A stretch of 64,000 nucleotides of DNA from Deinococcus apachensis DSM 19763 (GCF_000381345.1 NZ_KB906398.1:62001-126000); one strand, 5' to 3'. Numbered from the stretch's first letter, positions 39,493 through 62,922 are shown. Program-made: numbers and translations. Notes: generated from the letters alone by a model not told the origin.

Positions 39493-40056
39493 TCAGTGCG
39501 AGTCGAGGGGCTTTTTCGCGTCGAGGATCAGGGAGACGAAGCCCAGACGACCCTCGCGGTTGCGGTGGTCGAGGAGCAGGGAGCGGTAGACCGGACCCGT
39601 CGCCACGTCCCACCCGTGGTAGTGAAATCTGCCGCTGTCGTCACAGTATTCGAGGAGTTCGACCTCGAAGCCCGCGCTTCTGAACACGTCCGCAAACCGG
39701 CGGTGGTCGTAGACGATCTTGTGATCGGCCGCCGGGTGATCCGCCGGGCCGGGGCCGCCCACCCGCACGGTGCGCTGGTACTCTGGGTTGGGAAAGTTGG
39801 CGTCAGGGACGGCGCAGCGCAGGAAGCCCCCGGGCTTCAGGAATTCGAAGCACAGGCGGGCGGCGGCGCGGCCCTCCTCCTCGGTCAGGTGTTCCCAGAC
39901 GTGCTCGCACAGCAGGGCGTCGGCGCGGCGCTCGCCGAACCAGGCCACCCAGGTCTCTCGGTCCAAGAGGTCGAGGGCCTCGCGCCCGGTGGGAATCCAG
40001 CCCTCCCAGCGCTGCTCCCCCGCGCCGATGATGACGCGCAACTGCTCGGCGGTCAT
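39493..40056 (-). CDS. SAM-dependent methyltransferase-like protein, 187 aa
   Basis: The pattern ALLCEHVWEHLTEEEGRAAARLCFEFLKPGGFLRCAVPD is the post-motif-I half of a class I methyltransferase, resembling predicted SAM methyltransferases acting on sugars. The N-terminal GxGxG is degenerate or reduced (VIIGAGEQRWEGWIPTG is where the SAM loop should be), so the domain may be circularly short. IVYDHRRFADVFRSAGFEVELLEY follows. Last gene of the asp23-nusB-folD-PAP2 operon, 10 bp after the PAP2 gene. Confidence 0.75.
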   Translation of the reverse strand: MTAEQLRVIIGAGEQRWEGWIPTGREALDLLDRETWVAWFGERRADALLCEHVWEHLTEEEGRAAARLCFEFLKPGGFLRCAVPDANFPNPEYQRTVRVGGPGPADHPAADHKIVYDHRRFADVFRSAGFEVELLEYCDDSGRFHYHGWDVATGPVYRSLLLDHRNREGRLGFVSLILDAKKPLDSH

Positions 40057-40066
40057 AGCCCGGCCC

Positions 40067-40528
40067 TCACAGCATCCGGAAGGCCACGAACGCCATCCCG
40101 ATGCCGATCAGGGTGCCCACCAGCACCTCCAGGTAGGTGTGGCCCAGCAGCACCCGGAGGGGCAATGGCGCGAAGCCCTCCCGGACGACGGCGCGCAGCT
40201 CCTCGACGAGTTCGTTCAGGAGCCGGGCCTGCATCCCGCTGGAGTGGCGCACGCCCGTCGCGTCGTACATTACGATGAGGGCGAAGACGGCGCTGGCGGC
40301 GAAGAGGGGGCTGCCCAGGCCGAACTCCAGGGCCACGCCGGTGCTCAGGGCGGCCACCATCGCCGAGTGGCTGCTGGGCATGCCGCCCGTCTCCATGAAG
40401 GCGGCGGGGCGCCAGCGGCGTTCGAGGAGCAGGATCAGCAGGACTTTGAGCACCTGGGCGCCGGTCGAGGCAAGGATGGCCGTCCACAACCAGCGGTTCC
40501 CGAGCAGGTCTTCGAGGGGGGTCGTCAC
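40067..40528 (-). CDS. Divergent PAP2 family (YuiD-like, DUF212) membrane protein
   Basis: 153 aa, about four TM helices. GGMPSSHSAMVAALSTGVAL carries the SxxHS phosphatase-like motif, VMYDATGVRHSSGMQARLLNEL the second conserved block, and LGHTYLEVLVGTLIGIGMAF the third (the H in GHT). This branch of PAP2 is found in bacteria and plants with undefined substrate. It overlaps neither neighbour but lies 13 bp after folD in the operon. Confidence 0.88.
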   Translation of the reverse strand: MTTPLEDLLGNRWLWTAILASTGAQVLKVLLILLLERRWRPAAFMETGGMPSSHSAMVAALSTGVALEFGLGSPLFAASAVFALIVMYDATGVRHSSGMQARLLNELVEELRAVVREGFAPLPLRVLLGHTYLEVLVGTLIGIGMAFVAFRML

Positions 40529-40541
40529 GCTGGCGGGGAGT

Positions 40542-41404
40542 CTAGCGCGCGGCGCGGCGGCCCGACTGCATCTCGGCGGCGGCCACCGTGTTGGCGAGAA
40601 GCTGCGCGATGGTCATGGGACCGACGCCGCCCGGCACGGGCGTGAGGGCGCCCGCGACCTCTGCCACGTCCGGGCGGACATCTCCCGTCAGGTGCGCCTT
40701 GCCGTTCTCACCGGACACGCGGTTGATCCCCACATCGATCACGGTCGCGCCGGGTTTCACCATGTCGGGCGTGATGAGGTGCGCCCGGCCCACCGCAACG
40801 AGCAGGAGGTCAGCCTCCCGCGTCACGGCGCCCAGGTCGCGCGTCCGGCTGTGGGCCATGGTCACCGTCGCGTCGCGCTCCAGCAGCAGCGCCGCCAGCG
40901 GGCGCCCCACGATGTGGCTGCGGCCCACGACGACGGCGCGCTGCCCGGCGACAGGGAGGCCGTAATAGTCCAGCAGGTACAGGATTCCGGCGGGCGTGCA
41001 GGGCCTCAGGGCGGGGCGCCCGGCCCACAGCTCTCCCACATTCAGGGGGTGGAAGCCGTCCACGTCCTTGCGCGGGTCGATGGCGTGCAGCACCGCCTGC
41101 TCGCTGACATGGGCGGGGAGGGGAAGCTGGACCAGGATGCCGTTCACCGCGTCGTCCGCGTTCAGGCGGGCGATGAGGTCCAGCAGTTCCTCCTGCGTGG
41201 TCGTCTCGGGCAGGGCGTGGACGGTGCTGCTCAGGCCGACCTCACGCGCCTTGCGGTCCTTGCCGCGCACGTAGCTCACGCTGGCGGGGTCCTCGCCCAG
41301 CCGGACCATAGCCAGATGGGGTGGGGTGGGGAGGCGGGCGGCGCGGGTCGCCGTTTCGGCCAGCAGGGCCTCGGCGGCGGGGGCGCCGGGGAGGGGCCGG
41401 GCCG

Positions 41405-41408
<4 letters not shown>
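40542..41408 (-). CDS. folD: Bifunctional methylenetetrahydrofolate dehydrogenase/cyclohydrolase
   Basis: 288 aa. Converts 5,10-methylene-THF to 10-formyl-THF. Active site [14 protein letters not shown] with the conserved Tyr/Lys; [12 protein letters not shown] and [19 protein letters not shown] site [14 protein letters not shown]; and the C-terminal [19 protein letters not shown]. The GTG start at 41408 overlaps the nusB stop (GTGA). Confidence 0.95.
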
Positions 41409-41895
<487 letters not shown>

Positions 41896-41899
<4 letters not shown>

Positions 41900-42237
41900 G
41901 CGGAGGCCCCCTTGGGCAGCGTCACGCCCAGCACGGTGACGTTCACGGCCTTCACCTTCAGGCCGGTCATAAGTTCCACGTTCTCGCACACGGAGCGCTG
42001 CGCCTGGTGGGCCAGCCCGACGAGGTTGCGGCCGTACTCCACGTTCAGGCCCACGTCGATGATGACAGTCTGGCCCTCGCGCGTGACCTTCAGGGCGCGG
42101 GGACGGCGGGCGCCGCCCTGCTGGCGCAGCACCTCGCCCACCTTGAGGGACGCGTGCGCGACCTCGATCCCCTCGATACCCTCCAGCGTCGTGGCGGCGA
42201 TGTCCGTCAGGACACTCTTGCTGATCTCTACGTCCAT
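41896..42237 (-). CDS. Asp23/Gls24 family envelope stress response protein
   Basis: 113 aa. The family pattern is clear: [19 protein letters not shown] at the start, [46 protein letters not shown] in the middle and [11 protein letters not shown] at the end. In Firmicutes such proteins attach to the membrane under cell-wall stress; here it heads the operon with nusB, an arrangement common in many phyla. Ribosome site: GAGGCGAAGAG before the ATG at 42237. Confidence 0.9.
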
Positions 42238-42361
42238 TGCTCTTCGCCTCCGGGCGGGCCGTGTTCGGAGACGGCCCGGCAGTCGGGCACAGTGTAGCGG
42301 GGTGGGGCGCCGTTCGCAGTGTGGGGACGCCGTGCGGGATTGGGAGGGTGGGCTCCCCTTC

Positions 42362-44599
<2,238 letters not shown>

Positions 44600-44629
44600 T
44601 CAGAACACCACTCCACCGGAGGAAGACAC

Positions 44630-45742
<1,113 letters not shown>

Positions 45743-45758
45743 AGCCAGTGACTTTCCG

Positions 45759-45784
45759 GGAGGCGGCCCCCATGGGTCGCCTTC
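45759..45784 (+). terminator. Terminator after the BMP-type gene
   Basis: An 11-bp stem (GGAGGCGGCCC with two G-T pairs against GGGTCGCCTTC) and 4-nt loop, followed by CTTCTTTGG. Confidence 0.75.
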
Positions 45785-45842
45785 CTTCTTTGGTGCGGCC
45801 CCCGGTTTCCACCACCCGAACCTCCCGCCATTCGGGCGCATA

Positions 45843-46084
45843 TTGACCGTTCAAATAAAGGCCGAGTAAACTCCGGGAGTCAGACAGCCAGGACATGAGG
45901 CCGAGTCTCGCGGGGGCGAGAGCCGCATGGCGACACCTGGACGCTCCCCGCTCAGTGCCTTCGGGACACCCGAAGGCGGTGCTGGGTACGGTTCCCCGCT
46001 CTGTTCCCTCGCTGACCCCTTCACCCGCCAGGTGAGGCCTGGCTCCCCAAGCTGCGCCACCCGCTCCACGTTCCCGGAGGAACC
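45843..46084 (+). promoter_or_regulatory. Promoter and long structured leader of the sugar ABC operon
   Basis: TTGACC (45843-45848), an 18-bp spacer, TAAACT (45867-45872), then a leader of about 200 nt before the ATG at 46085. The leader contains a perfect hairpin CCTTCGGG-ACA-CCCGAAGG (45958-45976) and a smaller CTCGC/GCGAG one near 45907-45920. It ends with CGGAGGAA. The leader length and folding suggest post-initiation control. Confidence 0.65.
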
Positions 46085-47395
<1,311 letters not shown>

Positions 47396-47427
47396 GCGCC
47401 TCCCCGCGCCAGCACCACAGGAGGGCC

Positions 47428-47452
47428 GGAGGCGCGTGCGTCCGGCGCCTCC
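47428..47452 (+). terminator. Attenuator-like hairpin between binding protein and permeases
   Basis: Stem GGAGGCGC/GCGCCTCC with a 9-nt loop, followed by TTTTCTTCTTT. Placed within the operon, it would let only part of the transcripts reach the permeases, giving excess binding protein. Confidence 0.75.
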
Positions 47453-47518
47453 TTTTCTTCTTTCCCCCACTCCGCACCCGAGGTTGACCCCTATGCGCCC
47501 AGTTTCAGGAGGTGCCTC

Positions 47519-48378
<860 letters not shown>

Positions 48379-48382
<4 letters not shown>

Positions 48383-49272
48383 CGATCTCCCAGACCACAC
48401 AGGCCAGGCCCACCTCCCGCCGCCTGCGCCCGCCGCGCTTCACGGCGCTGCAACTGCTCGCGCTGGGCCTGTTCGCCCTGTACTCGCTGCTGCCGCTGTG
48501 GTGGGTCCTGGTGACGATCTCCAAGGACAACGGGCAACTGTTCTCCACCTTCGGGCTGTGGTTCGCCGCGCCGGGACATCTCGCCGAGAACTGGCACACG
48601 CTCGTCACCCGCGACGACGGCATCTTCCTGCGCTGGCTGCTAAACAGCGTGCTGTACGCGGGGGCCTCGGCCATTGGCAGCATGTTCGTCAGCGCGGCGG
48701 CGGGCTACGCCTTCAGCGCGTACGACTTCCGGGGCAAGAATGCCCTCTTCGCCCTGATCCTCGCCACCATCATGGTGCCGGGCACCGCGCTCGTGCTGCC
48801 CCTCTTCCTGATGATGCAGAAGCTGGCGCTGCTGAACACGTACTGGGCCGTGATCCTGCCCGCGCTCGTGAACCCCTTCGGGCTGTACCTGATGCGGCTG
48901 TTCTGGGATGCGGGCTTTCCGCGCGAGCTGATGGAGGCAGCGCGCATCGACGGGGCGGGCGACTGGACGATCTTCCGGCAGCTCGGCCTGCCCCTGGTGC
49001 GCGGCGGGCTGGTCACGGTCGGCCTGTTCGCCTTCGTCGGCGCGTGGAACAACTTCTTCCTGCCGCTCGTGGTGGTGAACCGCAGCGAACTCTTCCCCCT
49101 CACGCTGGGCCTGAGCATCTGGAACCAGACGAGCAGTTCCAGTGGGCAGGAACCCCTTTACACCGTGATCGTGCTCGGCGCCCTCGTCTCCATCCTGCCG
49201 CTGCTCCTCGCCTTCCTGACGCTCGGCCGGTACTGGCAGGGCGGCCTGGCGACCGGCGCCGTGAAGGGCTGA
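48379..49272 (+). CDS. ABC sugar permease (MalG/UgpE type)
   Basis: 297 aa, six TM helices ([22 protein letters not shown] first). The EAA loop reads [30 protein letters not shown] is absent but [24 protein letters not shown] is typical of MalG-class partners. ATG overlaps the previous stop (ATGA). Forms the second half of the transmembrane channel. Confidence 0.92.
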
Positions 49273-49297
49273 ACGTGCCTTTTTCCAAGGACTTTCG

Positions 49298-51280
<1,983 letters not shown>

Positions 51281-51319
51281 GTACCAGGGTCGTTCCGGGC
51301 CGGGGAGGTGACCTCTAGG

Positions 51320-51480
51320 GGTTGCCTCCCCTCTCCCGTTCATAAATGCCGGGGGGCAACCTCACGGCGTATCACCCCTCAGTCGGCTTTGCCGACAGCT
51401 CCCCTCAAAGGGAGCCTGGGAATGCTGCTGAGACAGCACTTCAAAGCCGCCCTTCCCAGGGGAGGAGCGGAGGGGTTCTG
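51320..51480. repeat. Cluster of intergenic palindromes between GH42 and uvrA
   Basis: The ~400-bp gap 51281-51679 has no gene. It holds GGTTGCC...GGCAACC (51320-51361), GTCGGC-TTT-GCCGAC (51382-51396), GCTCCC-CTCAAA-GGGAGC (51398-51415) and CCTTCCC-AGGGGAGG near 51,450. The block resembles the widely scattered 'CCCCTCAGTCGGCTTTGCCGACAG' repeat class. One copy only is seen here. Confidence 0.6.
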
Positions 51481-51569
51481 CGCGGTGCCGAAAGAGCGAG
51501 CCCCCGAGCTGGCCCCCGAACGCCCCGACACCTAAGCGTTTTCCGTCACCGCTATCCCCTTCGAGGTGT

Positions 51570-51575
51570 TACAAT
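51570..51575 (+). promoter_or_regulatory. -10 box of uvrA
   Basis: TACAAT, 105 bp before the start codon. No matching -35 and no RDRM-like damage-response palindrome was seen near it. Confidence 0.45.
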
Positions 51576-51679
51576 GGCCTGTTTAAGAGCGAAGGAGGCC
51601 CTCCTCCTTCTGCGCGGAGCAGAACCCCTCTCGCGGCGCCCGGCCCGTCCGCTCGCCGCTTCCCGAAGGAGCTTTGAGC

Positions 51680-55395
<3,716 letters not shown>

Positions 55396-55456
55396 GCCTC
55401 TGCGCCTCCCCGGGTCATCCGCCCGTCCCTTTCCCGGGGACGGGCGGTACACTTTG

Positions 55457-56149
<693 letters not shown>

Positions 56150-56161
56150 GGTTCGCCCCCT

Positions 56162-56599
56162 GTGACCCGCGACAATCGCCTGTACCTCGCCTGGGTCGTC
56201 GCGCTGGCCGCCACGCTGGGCAGCCTGTGGTTCAGCGAGGTGCGGGGCTTCGTGCCGTGCGTGCTGTGCTGGTTCCAGCGCATCGCCATGTACCCGCTCG
56301 CCCTGCTGCTGGGCATCGCGGCCCTGCGCGGGGACCTGAGCATCCGTGCCTACGCCCTGCCGCTCGCCGCCGTCGGCTGGATCATCGCTCTGATCCACAA
56401 CCTGGAGGACTGGGGGATCATCCAGACCCTCAAGGTCTGCGGCGTTCGGCAAACGACGGCCGGGTGCGACGTGCAGTGGCCGCTGTGGGGCGGGCCGCTC
56501 GCCAACCTCAACTCGGTGCTGACCATCCCGGTCCTGGCCCTGACGGCCTTCACGCTGATCCTCGCGCTGCTGAGCTGGGGGCGGGGGAAGCAGGTGTAG
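56162..56599 (+). CDS. DsbB/BdbC-like disulfide bond formation protein
   Basis: 145 aa, four TM helices. The first periplasmic loop has [15 protein letters not shown] (the CxxC quinone-linked pair) and the second has [17 protein letters not shown] with the second Cys pair. It reoxidises the DsbA-like partner and passes electrons to quinone. GTG start at 56162, in an operon with the upstream gene. Confidence 0.93.
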   Translation: MTRDNRLYLAWVVALAATLGSLWFSEVRGFVPCVLCWFQRIAMYPLALLLGIAALRGDLSIRAYALPLAAVGWIIALIHNLEDWGIIQTLKVCGVRQTTAGCDVQWPLWGGPLANLNSVLTIPVLALTAFTLILALLSWGRGKQV

Positions 56600-56611
56600 G
56601 GGAAGCGGCCC

Positions 56612-56653
56612 GCCGTCAGAAAGAACACTAGAGGGGGCCGCCCACGTGACGGC
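56612..56653 (+). terminator. Probable terminator of the Dsb operon
   Basis: The arms GCCGTCA (56612-56618) and TGACGGC (56647-56653) pair, followed by CTCCTTCCTTTGCTTCTTTT. An alternative pair GCGGCCC/GGGCCGC overlaps. Medium support because the loop is 28 nt. Confidence 0.5.
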
Positions 56654-56685
56654 CTCCTTCCTTTGCTTCTTTTGCTGACCGCTCC

Positions 56686-57483
56686 CTACACCGGCCTCCC
56701 CGCCATCATGAAACTTGCCGTCATGCCGCCGTCCACCGGCACAATCGCGCCCGTCAGGAAGCTCGCCTCGGCACTCCCCAGGAAGTAGACCGTCTGCGCG
56801 ACCTCGCGCGGTTCGCCCAGGCGGCGCAGGGCGTGGAGGTCCTCGTAGTCGCGGCGGGTCTGCTCGGGGTTCTCGCTGGACGCGATGGCGCCGAGGACGG
56901 CCTCGGTGGCGATGGCGCCGGGGGCGACGGCGTTCACCCGGATGCCGCGCGGGGCGAGGTCGAGGGCCGCCGCGCGGGTGAGGTTGACCAGCCCACCCTT
57001 GCTGGCGTTGTAGGCGGCGTTGCCCTGCTCGGCGAAGAGGCCCTGGACGCTGGCAACGTTGACGACCGCCCCGCCACGCGGGATGAGGTCGATCAGGATG
57101 CGGGTGAGCATCAGCGGCGCGGTGAGGTTCACGACCAGCGTGCGGCTCCAGCCGCGCTCGCTGACTTCCAGGACGCCGCCGGGCGCGTCCTGGAAGGCGG
57201 CGTTGTTCACGAGAACGTCCACCGTTCCGAGTTCGCGGGCGGCGCGGAGGATGCGCTCGCGGCCCGCCGCCGTGCCCACATCGGCCTTCACCCGGGCCTG
57301 GCCCCGCAGGATGGGCGGCAGATTGAGGTCCACGCTGAGGACGGTGTGCCCGCGCTCGACGTACAGTTCCGCGATGGCCCGGCCGATGCCCCGCGCCGCC
57401 CCCGTGACGACGACCGTTCCGCCCGGTGGGGCGGCGGGTGAGGGGTTCGGCTGGCCGTTTCTGCCCTGGCGTTGACGCGTCAT
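56686..57483 (-). CDS. Short-chain dehydrogenase/reductase
   Basis: 265 aa. [22 protein letters not shown] is the NAD(P) site, DVLVNNAAF the NNAG-like motif (here NNAAF), Ser in VNVASVQG, and YNASKGG the catalytic Tyr-x-x-x-Lys. The C-terminal [32 protein letters not shown] is the classical SDR end. The start 57483 is preferred from family length and a CACACT box 6 nt upstream. Substrate unknown. Confidence 0.9.
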   Translation of the reverse strand: MTRQRQGRNGQPNPSPAAPPGGTVVVTGAARGIGRAIAELYVERGHTVLSVDLNLPPILRGQARVKADVGTAAGRERILRAARELGTVDVLVNNAAFQDAPGGVLEVSERGWSRTLVVNLTAPLMLTRILIDLIPRGGAVVNVASVQGLFAEQGNAAYNASKGGLVNLTRAAALDLAPRGIRVNAVAPGAIATEAVLGAIASSENPEQTRRDYEDLHALRRLGEPREVAQTVYFLGSAEASFLTGAIVPVDGGMTASFMMAGRPV

Positions 57484-57573
57484 ACCCGCAGTGTGCGGCC
57501 CGGCACCGGGGGCTGTGCGGCAGGTGAAGGCGGGCTCAAGGACCGTGCGCCGGGAGGCGCGTAGCCTGGGCGG

Positions 57574-58269
57574 ATGACTGCCCTCCAGCCCGCCGATCCG
57601 GCCGCCGCCCTGAACCCTGACCGCCTGCGCGGCGTGCTGCTGGACGTGGACGGCACGCTGATCGACTCGAACGACGCCCATGCCCGCGCCTGGGTGGAGG
57701 CGCTGCGGGAGGAGGGCTTCGAGCGTTCCTTCGGGGAGGTGCGGCCCCTGATCGGCATGGGCGGCGACCAGCTTATCCCCCGGCTGACGGGAGAGGACGG
57801 CGAGAGCGAGCTTGGCAAGCGGCTCACGCAGGGCTGGCTGAAGCACTTCAAACCGCTGATCCCGGAGTTGCAGCCGACACGCGGCAACCGGGCGCTGATC
57901 GAGGGGCTGCGTGCCCGCGGACTCCGGGTGGCCCTCGCCACCAGCGGTGAGGCGGAGATTGTCGACGGGTTGCTCAAGCAGGCGGGGCTGGACGACCTGA
58001 ACCTCGACCGGGTGAGCAGCAGCGAGGTCGAGAGCAGCAAGCCCGAGCCCGACCTCGTGGAGGCGGGGCTGAACAAACTGGGCCTGCCCGCCGACGCCGC
58101 GCTGATGGTCGGCGACACTCCCTTCGACGCCGAGGCGGCCCACAAGGCAGGGGTGCCCTGCGTCCTGCTGCGCTGCGGCGGCGACAGCGACGAGGAGCTG
58201 GGGCGGGCGCCTGCCCTCGTCCTCGACGATCCGCAGGCGCTGCTGGAGGCGCTGGAGGGGACGTCCTAA
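57574..58269 (+). CDS. HAD-superfamily phosphatase (PGP/beta-PGM-like)
   Basis: 231 aa. Motif [16 protein letters not shown] with the nucleophile Asp; cap region [19 protein letters not shown]; motif II ALATSGE; motif III SSKPEPD; motif [16 protein letters not shown] subclass-I HAD phosphatase of small phosphosugars. TAGCCT lies 6 nt before the ATG. Divergent from the SDR gene, convergent with the small membrane protein gene. Confidence 0.9.
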   Translation: MTALQPADPAAALNPDRLRGVLLDVDGTLIDSNDAHARAWVEALREEGFERSFGEVRPLIGMGGDQLIPRLTGEDGESELGKRLTQGWLKHFKPLIPELQPTRGNRALIEGLRARGLRVALATSGEAEIVDGLLKQAGLDDLNLDRVSSSEVESSKPEPDLVEAGLNKLGLPADAALMVGDTPFDAEAAHKAGVPCVLLRCGGDSDEELGRAPALVLDDPQALLEALEGTS

Positions 58270-58442
58270 CCGTTCTCCCGCAGTTCCCGCAGCAGCCGGA
58301 AGCCGACCACGTCGAGCAGCGCGACGACCGCCAGCGAGCCGAGGGCCGGGAGCCATTCCCCACGTCCAGCGTGAAGGAAGACGGACGCCAGCCCGCCGAG
58401 GTTCAGCAGCGCGAGGAGGGCGACGAGCAGGCCGGGCAGCAT
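58266..58442 (-). CDS. Small membrane protein, 58 aa, coupled to the inositol monophosphatase
   Basis: Reads [19 protein letters not shown] then [31 protein letters not shown] and a charged end (RELRENG). Two TM helices. The ATG directly follows the IMP stop (TGAATG, no gap) and its stop overlaps that of the convergent HAD gene. Codon use is normal for the genome, so it is very likely real although short. Function unknown. Confidence 0.7.
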   Translation of the reverse strand: MLPGLLVALLALLNLGGLASVFLHAGRGEWLPALGSLAVVALLDVVGFRLLRELRENG

Positions 58443-59234
58443 TCAGGCCGCCCCTTCCCCCAGCAGGGCGAGGAGGTCGGCGTGCAGCCGCCCATTGGTG
58501 ACGACGATCATCTCGCCATAGGGGTCGGGCCTGCCGCTCGCGTCCGTCACCGAGCCACCCGCCTCCTGGACGATCAGGCTGCCCGCAGCAGCGTCCCAGG
58601 GCTTGAGGCCGATCTCCCAGTAGGCGTCCATGCGCCCGCAGGCCACGTTACACAGGTCGAGTGCGGCGGCGCCGGGACGGCGAATCGGGATTCCCAGCCG
58701 CAGCAGCCGGGCGACGAGGTCGAGGTTGCGCCCCCCGCTCGCGTCGTACGGGAAGCCGGTGGACACGAGCGCGGGCGTGGTCAGGCTGGGCGTGTCGCTG
58801 ACCTGGATGGGCTGCCCGTTGAGGAAGGCACCGCCGCCCCGCGTCGCCGTGAACAGTTCCTGCCGGTTGGGGTCGAACACCGCGCCGACCACCCGCTCCC
58901 CGTGCGCCTCCAGGGCGACGCTCGCGCAGAAAACAGGGAAGCCGTGCGCGTAGTTCACGGTGCCGTCGAGCGGGTCCACGACCCAGCGGAAGGGGGCGTC
59001 CGCCACACCGCCCCCCAGCCCCTCCTCCTCGCCCAGCACAGCGTGGTCGGGGTAGGTCCGGGCGATCACCGCGCGGATGGCGGCCTCGGCCTCGCCGTCC
59101 ACCTCGGTCACGAGGTCGCTGTAGGTCGTCTTGCTGCGAATCTGGAGGTCCCGGCCCAGGTGAGCAAGGTGAATGGCCCCGGCGCTCCGGGCAGCCTCCA
59201 CCGCCACCGCGAGGGCCTGATGAAGATCGGTCAT
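58443..59234 (-). CDS. suhB: Inositol monophosphatase family protein
   Basis: 263 aa. Metal-site motifs: [39 protein letters not shown] and, near the end, [20 protein letters not shown]. It acts on inositol-1-phosphate, fructose-1,6-bisphosphate or a similar ester. TACACT lies 6 nt before the ATG. A 58-aa membrane protein gene follows immediately. Confidence 0.92.
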   Translation of the reverse strand: MTDLHQALAVAVEAARSAGAIHLAHLGRDLQIRSKTTYSDLVTEVDGEAEAAIRAVIARTYPDHAVLGEEEGLGGGVADAPFRWVVDPLDGTVNYAHGFPVFCASVALEAHGERVVGAVFDPNRQELFTATRGGGAFLNGQPIQVSDTPSLTTPALVSTGFPYDASGGRNLDLVARLLRLGIPIRRPGAAALDLCNVACGRMDAYWEIGLKPWDAAAGSLIVQEAGGSVTDASGRPDPYGEMIVVTNGRLHADLLALLGEGAA

Positions 59235-59270
59235 GCGGCGAGTGTAGAGGAGTGCGGGCACAATGGAGGG

Positions 59271-59918
59271 ATGCGGCGGCCCGTCCTCGCCTCCCTGCTC
59301 CTTGCCGTGACCCTCTCCTCCTGCGTTCCCGGCGGGGTTCGGGAAGTGCAGTTCCGCGAGGGACCGGCAGGGAGTGAAGTCCTGGCGTCCCGACTGCTCA
59401 CCGACCAGGTGGTGCCGCGAGGCCGCCTGGTCAGCGTTCAGGAGGCCGTGGCCCGCGCGCCGGAGGGCAGCCTGCTCGTGGTCTGCGGCAGGCAGTGGCG
59501 GCTCTCGCGGCCCTGGGGCCTGTGTACCCACCTGTCGCGCAAACTCGCTCCCGGCCTGCTGACGGAGGCCCCGGGTATTACGGGTGGGGGCCTGCTACGC
59601 GGCGGCGTGCAGACCGTGTCTACGTCCCGGCTGGAGGCGCGCGAGGTGGTCATCGTACTCGACGTGGGCGTGCGTCAGGAGCAGTTGCCCGCCCTGCGCG
59701 CGGAGGCGACGCGGCTGAACGGCACGCCCTACCGGGTCGCCGGGCTCCTCGACCGCGAGGGAGGCCTGGACTGCTCGACCTACCAGAATGCCCTCCAGCA
59801 CGCCCTCGGTCTGCCCGCCGTGGTGCCCTTCAACGGCCCGTGGAACCTGTACCTGCCGCAGGATGCGTTGAAGATGCCCGGCGCGCGGGTGCTGTGGGTG
59901 GGGGTGCGGGGGGGATAG
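59271..59918 (+). CDS. Lipoprotein with NlpC/P60-like Cys motif, 215 aa
   Basis: Lipobox signal RPVLASLLLAVTLSSCVPG (Cys18). The mature part ends with RLNGTPYRVAGLLDREGGLDCSTYQNALQHALGLP and FNGPWNLYLPQDALKMPGARVLWV, where DCSTYQNAL resembles the catalytic Cys region of permuted NlpC/P60 (YiiX-like) hydrolases. A matching catalytic His was not found, so activity is doubtful. CACAAT lies 6 nt before the ATG. Surface-anchored. Confidence 0.75.
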   Translation: MRRPVLASLLLAVTLSSCVPGGVREVQFREGPAGSEVLASRLLTDQVVPRGRLVSVQEAVARAPEGSLLVVCGRQWRLSRPWGLCTHLSRKLAPGLLTEAPGITGGGLLRGGVQTVSTSRLEAREVVIVLDVGVRQEQLPALRAEATRLNGTPYRVAGLLDREGGLDCSTYQNALQHALGLPAVVPFNGPWNLYLPQDALKMPGARVLWVGVRGG

Positions 59919-59927
59919 GAACGGCAA

Positions 59928-59956
59928 AAGAGGAGCGGGGCTCCCCCACTCCTCTT
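59928..59956. terminator. Bidirectional terminator, convergent genes
   Basis: AAGAGGAG (59928-59935) pairs with CTCCTCTT (59949-59956), and a GGGG/CCCC inner stem adds to it. AAAA precedes and TTCG follows, so it can serve both directions. Confidence 0.8.
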
Positions 59957-59972
59957 CGCATTCCGTCCGGGA

Positions 59973-60518
59973 CTACTTGCCCTTGCCCTTCCCCTTGCCG
60001 GGGTGTTCCGCCTTCTCGGCCTTTTCCGGCTTCTCGGCCTGGTCGCCGTGCTCCTCCTCGGCCTTGCCGGGCTGGCCCGCGTCGTCCGCCCCCCGGCCCG
60101 CCTGACGGTTGACGGCGGCGCTCAGCGGCAGGGAGAGCGTCTTCCCATTCGGGCCCATCACCTCGAACTTGATCGCGCCGGGCTTGGAGAGGTCACGGGC
60201 CAGCGTGTAGGTCGTGGCGTCGCCCTGCCCCGCCGGGGGCGTGACGCGCACGGTGCGGGCGTCGGCCAGGGTGGCACCGGAGACGAGCGCCACCGTTCCG
60301 TCCGCGTTCAGCGTGCCGATTACGGCACCGTCCGCACCCAGGAGCTGGACCTGGCCGCCCGACTTCAGGAAGGCCTGCACCCCGTCATCCTGAGTTCGGG
60401 TGACCGAGGCGGGGATGGTCCCGGGCAGCGCCACGTTCGTCGTCGGGGTTGTGGCGATCTGGGCAGCGGCCACTCCCAGGGTTGCGGCGGCCAACACTGT
60501 CATCATGTAGTTCTTCAT
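59973..60518 (-). CDS. Exported protein with Lys/Glu/Gly tail, 181 aa
   Basis: Signal peptide KNYMMTVLAAATLGVAAAQ. The mature part is a small beta-rich domain (VQAFLKSGGQVQLLGADGAVIGTLNADGTVALVSGATL, TYTLARDLSKPGAIKFEVMGPNG). It ends in a charged disordered tail that is Lys/Glu-rich, finishing PGKGKGKGK. Ribosome site AGGAGG is 8 nt before the ATG at 60518. No family recognised. Confidence 0.8.
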   Translation of the reverse strand: MKNYMMTVLAAATLGVAAAQIATTPTTNVALPGTIPASVTRTQDDGVQAFLKSGGQVQLLGADGAVIGTLNADGTVALVSGATLADARTVRVTPPAGQGDATTYTLARDLSKPGAIKFEVMGPNGKTLSLPLSAAVNRQAGRGADDAGQPGKAEEEHGDQAEKPEKAEKAEHPGKGKGKGK

Positions 60519-60690
60519 GGGTAAACCTCCTGTGTTGAATGGAATGCCCCCGCATCTTAGGTGGACCCCACTGACGCTGGCCTGACATGACCTGACGGGG
60601 CGTTGGCCCTTTTGACGGGTTTTCCATACGGGCACGCGGGGAGCCGGGGCCCCACTGTCCCCGCATTCGCCGGGTGGTACGCTGCCCGCC

Positions 60691-61998
<1,308 letters not shown>

Positions 61999-62037
61999 GC
62001 CTCTGGGCCCCGGGGTGGGTCAGGACTGGGGCCGGAG

Positions 62038-62667
62038 TTACCGATGCCCGGCCGTCACCGTCCCGATCCCCAGCGCGATATACACGCTGCCCGTCACGTA
62101 CTTCTGCCAGCGGGCGAAGACCCGGTTGCCTTGCAGCCTCTTCCCCACCGTGCCCGCCAGCAGGGCGTAAGTTCCGTCGCTGAGGGTCGCCAGCAGCAGG
62201 AACAACGCGCCGAGGATAAGCGTCTGGAGGGCCACCGGGCCGCGTTCGGGCCTCACGAATTGCGGGAGAAAGGCCAGGAAGAAGAGGGCGGTCTTGGGGT
62301 TGAGGGCGTTCACCAGGGCGCCCTGCCAGAACACCCGGCTCAGCCGTCTGGGGGCGGGAAGGTTGGGCGCGTGGACCTCCTCCCGGGCCAGCAGCGTTCG
62401 GACGCCGAGGTACACGAGATAGAAGGCTCCCAGAACCTTCACGGCGCTGAACAGCAGCGCGGAGGACAGGACGAGCGCCGAGATGCCGACCGTCGCCGCG
62501 AGGACGTGGACCAGGCCGCCCGTCTGCACCCCAAGCGCCGAGACGAGTCCGGCCCGACGCCCCTGATGCAGGCTGCGCGCGACGATGTACAGCACCGACG
62601 GCCCCGGCACGACCAGCAGCGCCAGCGCGGCGACGACGAAGAGGGCGAGCGTGGATGGGTCGGGCAT
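62038..62667 (-). CDS. LysE/RhtB family amino-acid exporter
   Basis: 209 aa, five to six TM helices. STLALFVVAALALLVVPGPSVLYIVARSLHQGRRAGL is the family opening (PGPSxLYI), ALVNALNPKTALFFLAFLPQFV the conserved NPK segment, and GTVTAGHR the short end. Exports homoserine lactone, threonine, lysine or similar. Ribosome site AAGGAGG is about 7 nt before the ATG. Confidence 0.92.
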   Translation of the reverse strand: MPDPSTLALFVVAALALLVVPGPSVLYIVARSLHQGRRAGLVSALGVQTGGLVHVLAATVGISALVLSSALLFSAVKVLGAFYLVYLGVRTLLAREEVHAPNLPAPRRLSRVFWQGALVNALNPKTALFFLAFLPQFVRPERGPVALQTLILGALFLLLATLSDGTYALLAGTVGKRLQGNRVFARWQKYVTGSVYIALGIGTVTAGHR

Positions 62668-62922
62668 GGGGAAGCCTCCTTGACCTCGGCGTCGGGAGGG
62701 TTTCCGCGACGGGACTGAGGCTCAGTTATGCAGCTCCGTCTGGAGGTGTCAAGCGGCGGACCCGGAGACACTCCCCGGCGACACCACGCCGATCGGGGCA
62801 GAGCCTCCCGGGCCGCGCTCGGGCCACGTCACTCACCTCCGTTACGAAACGTTTACGCCCCCCGCCGCATCCTTCGGTGTCCGGCGATTTCTTGTGCGTT
62901 TTCGTCTCCCACGGAGGACCTG

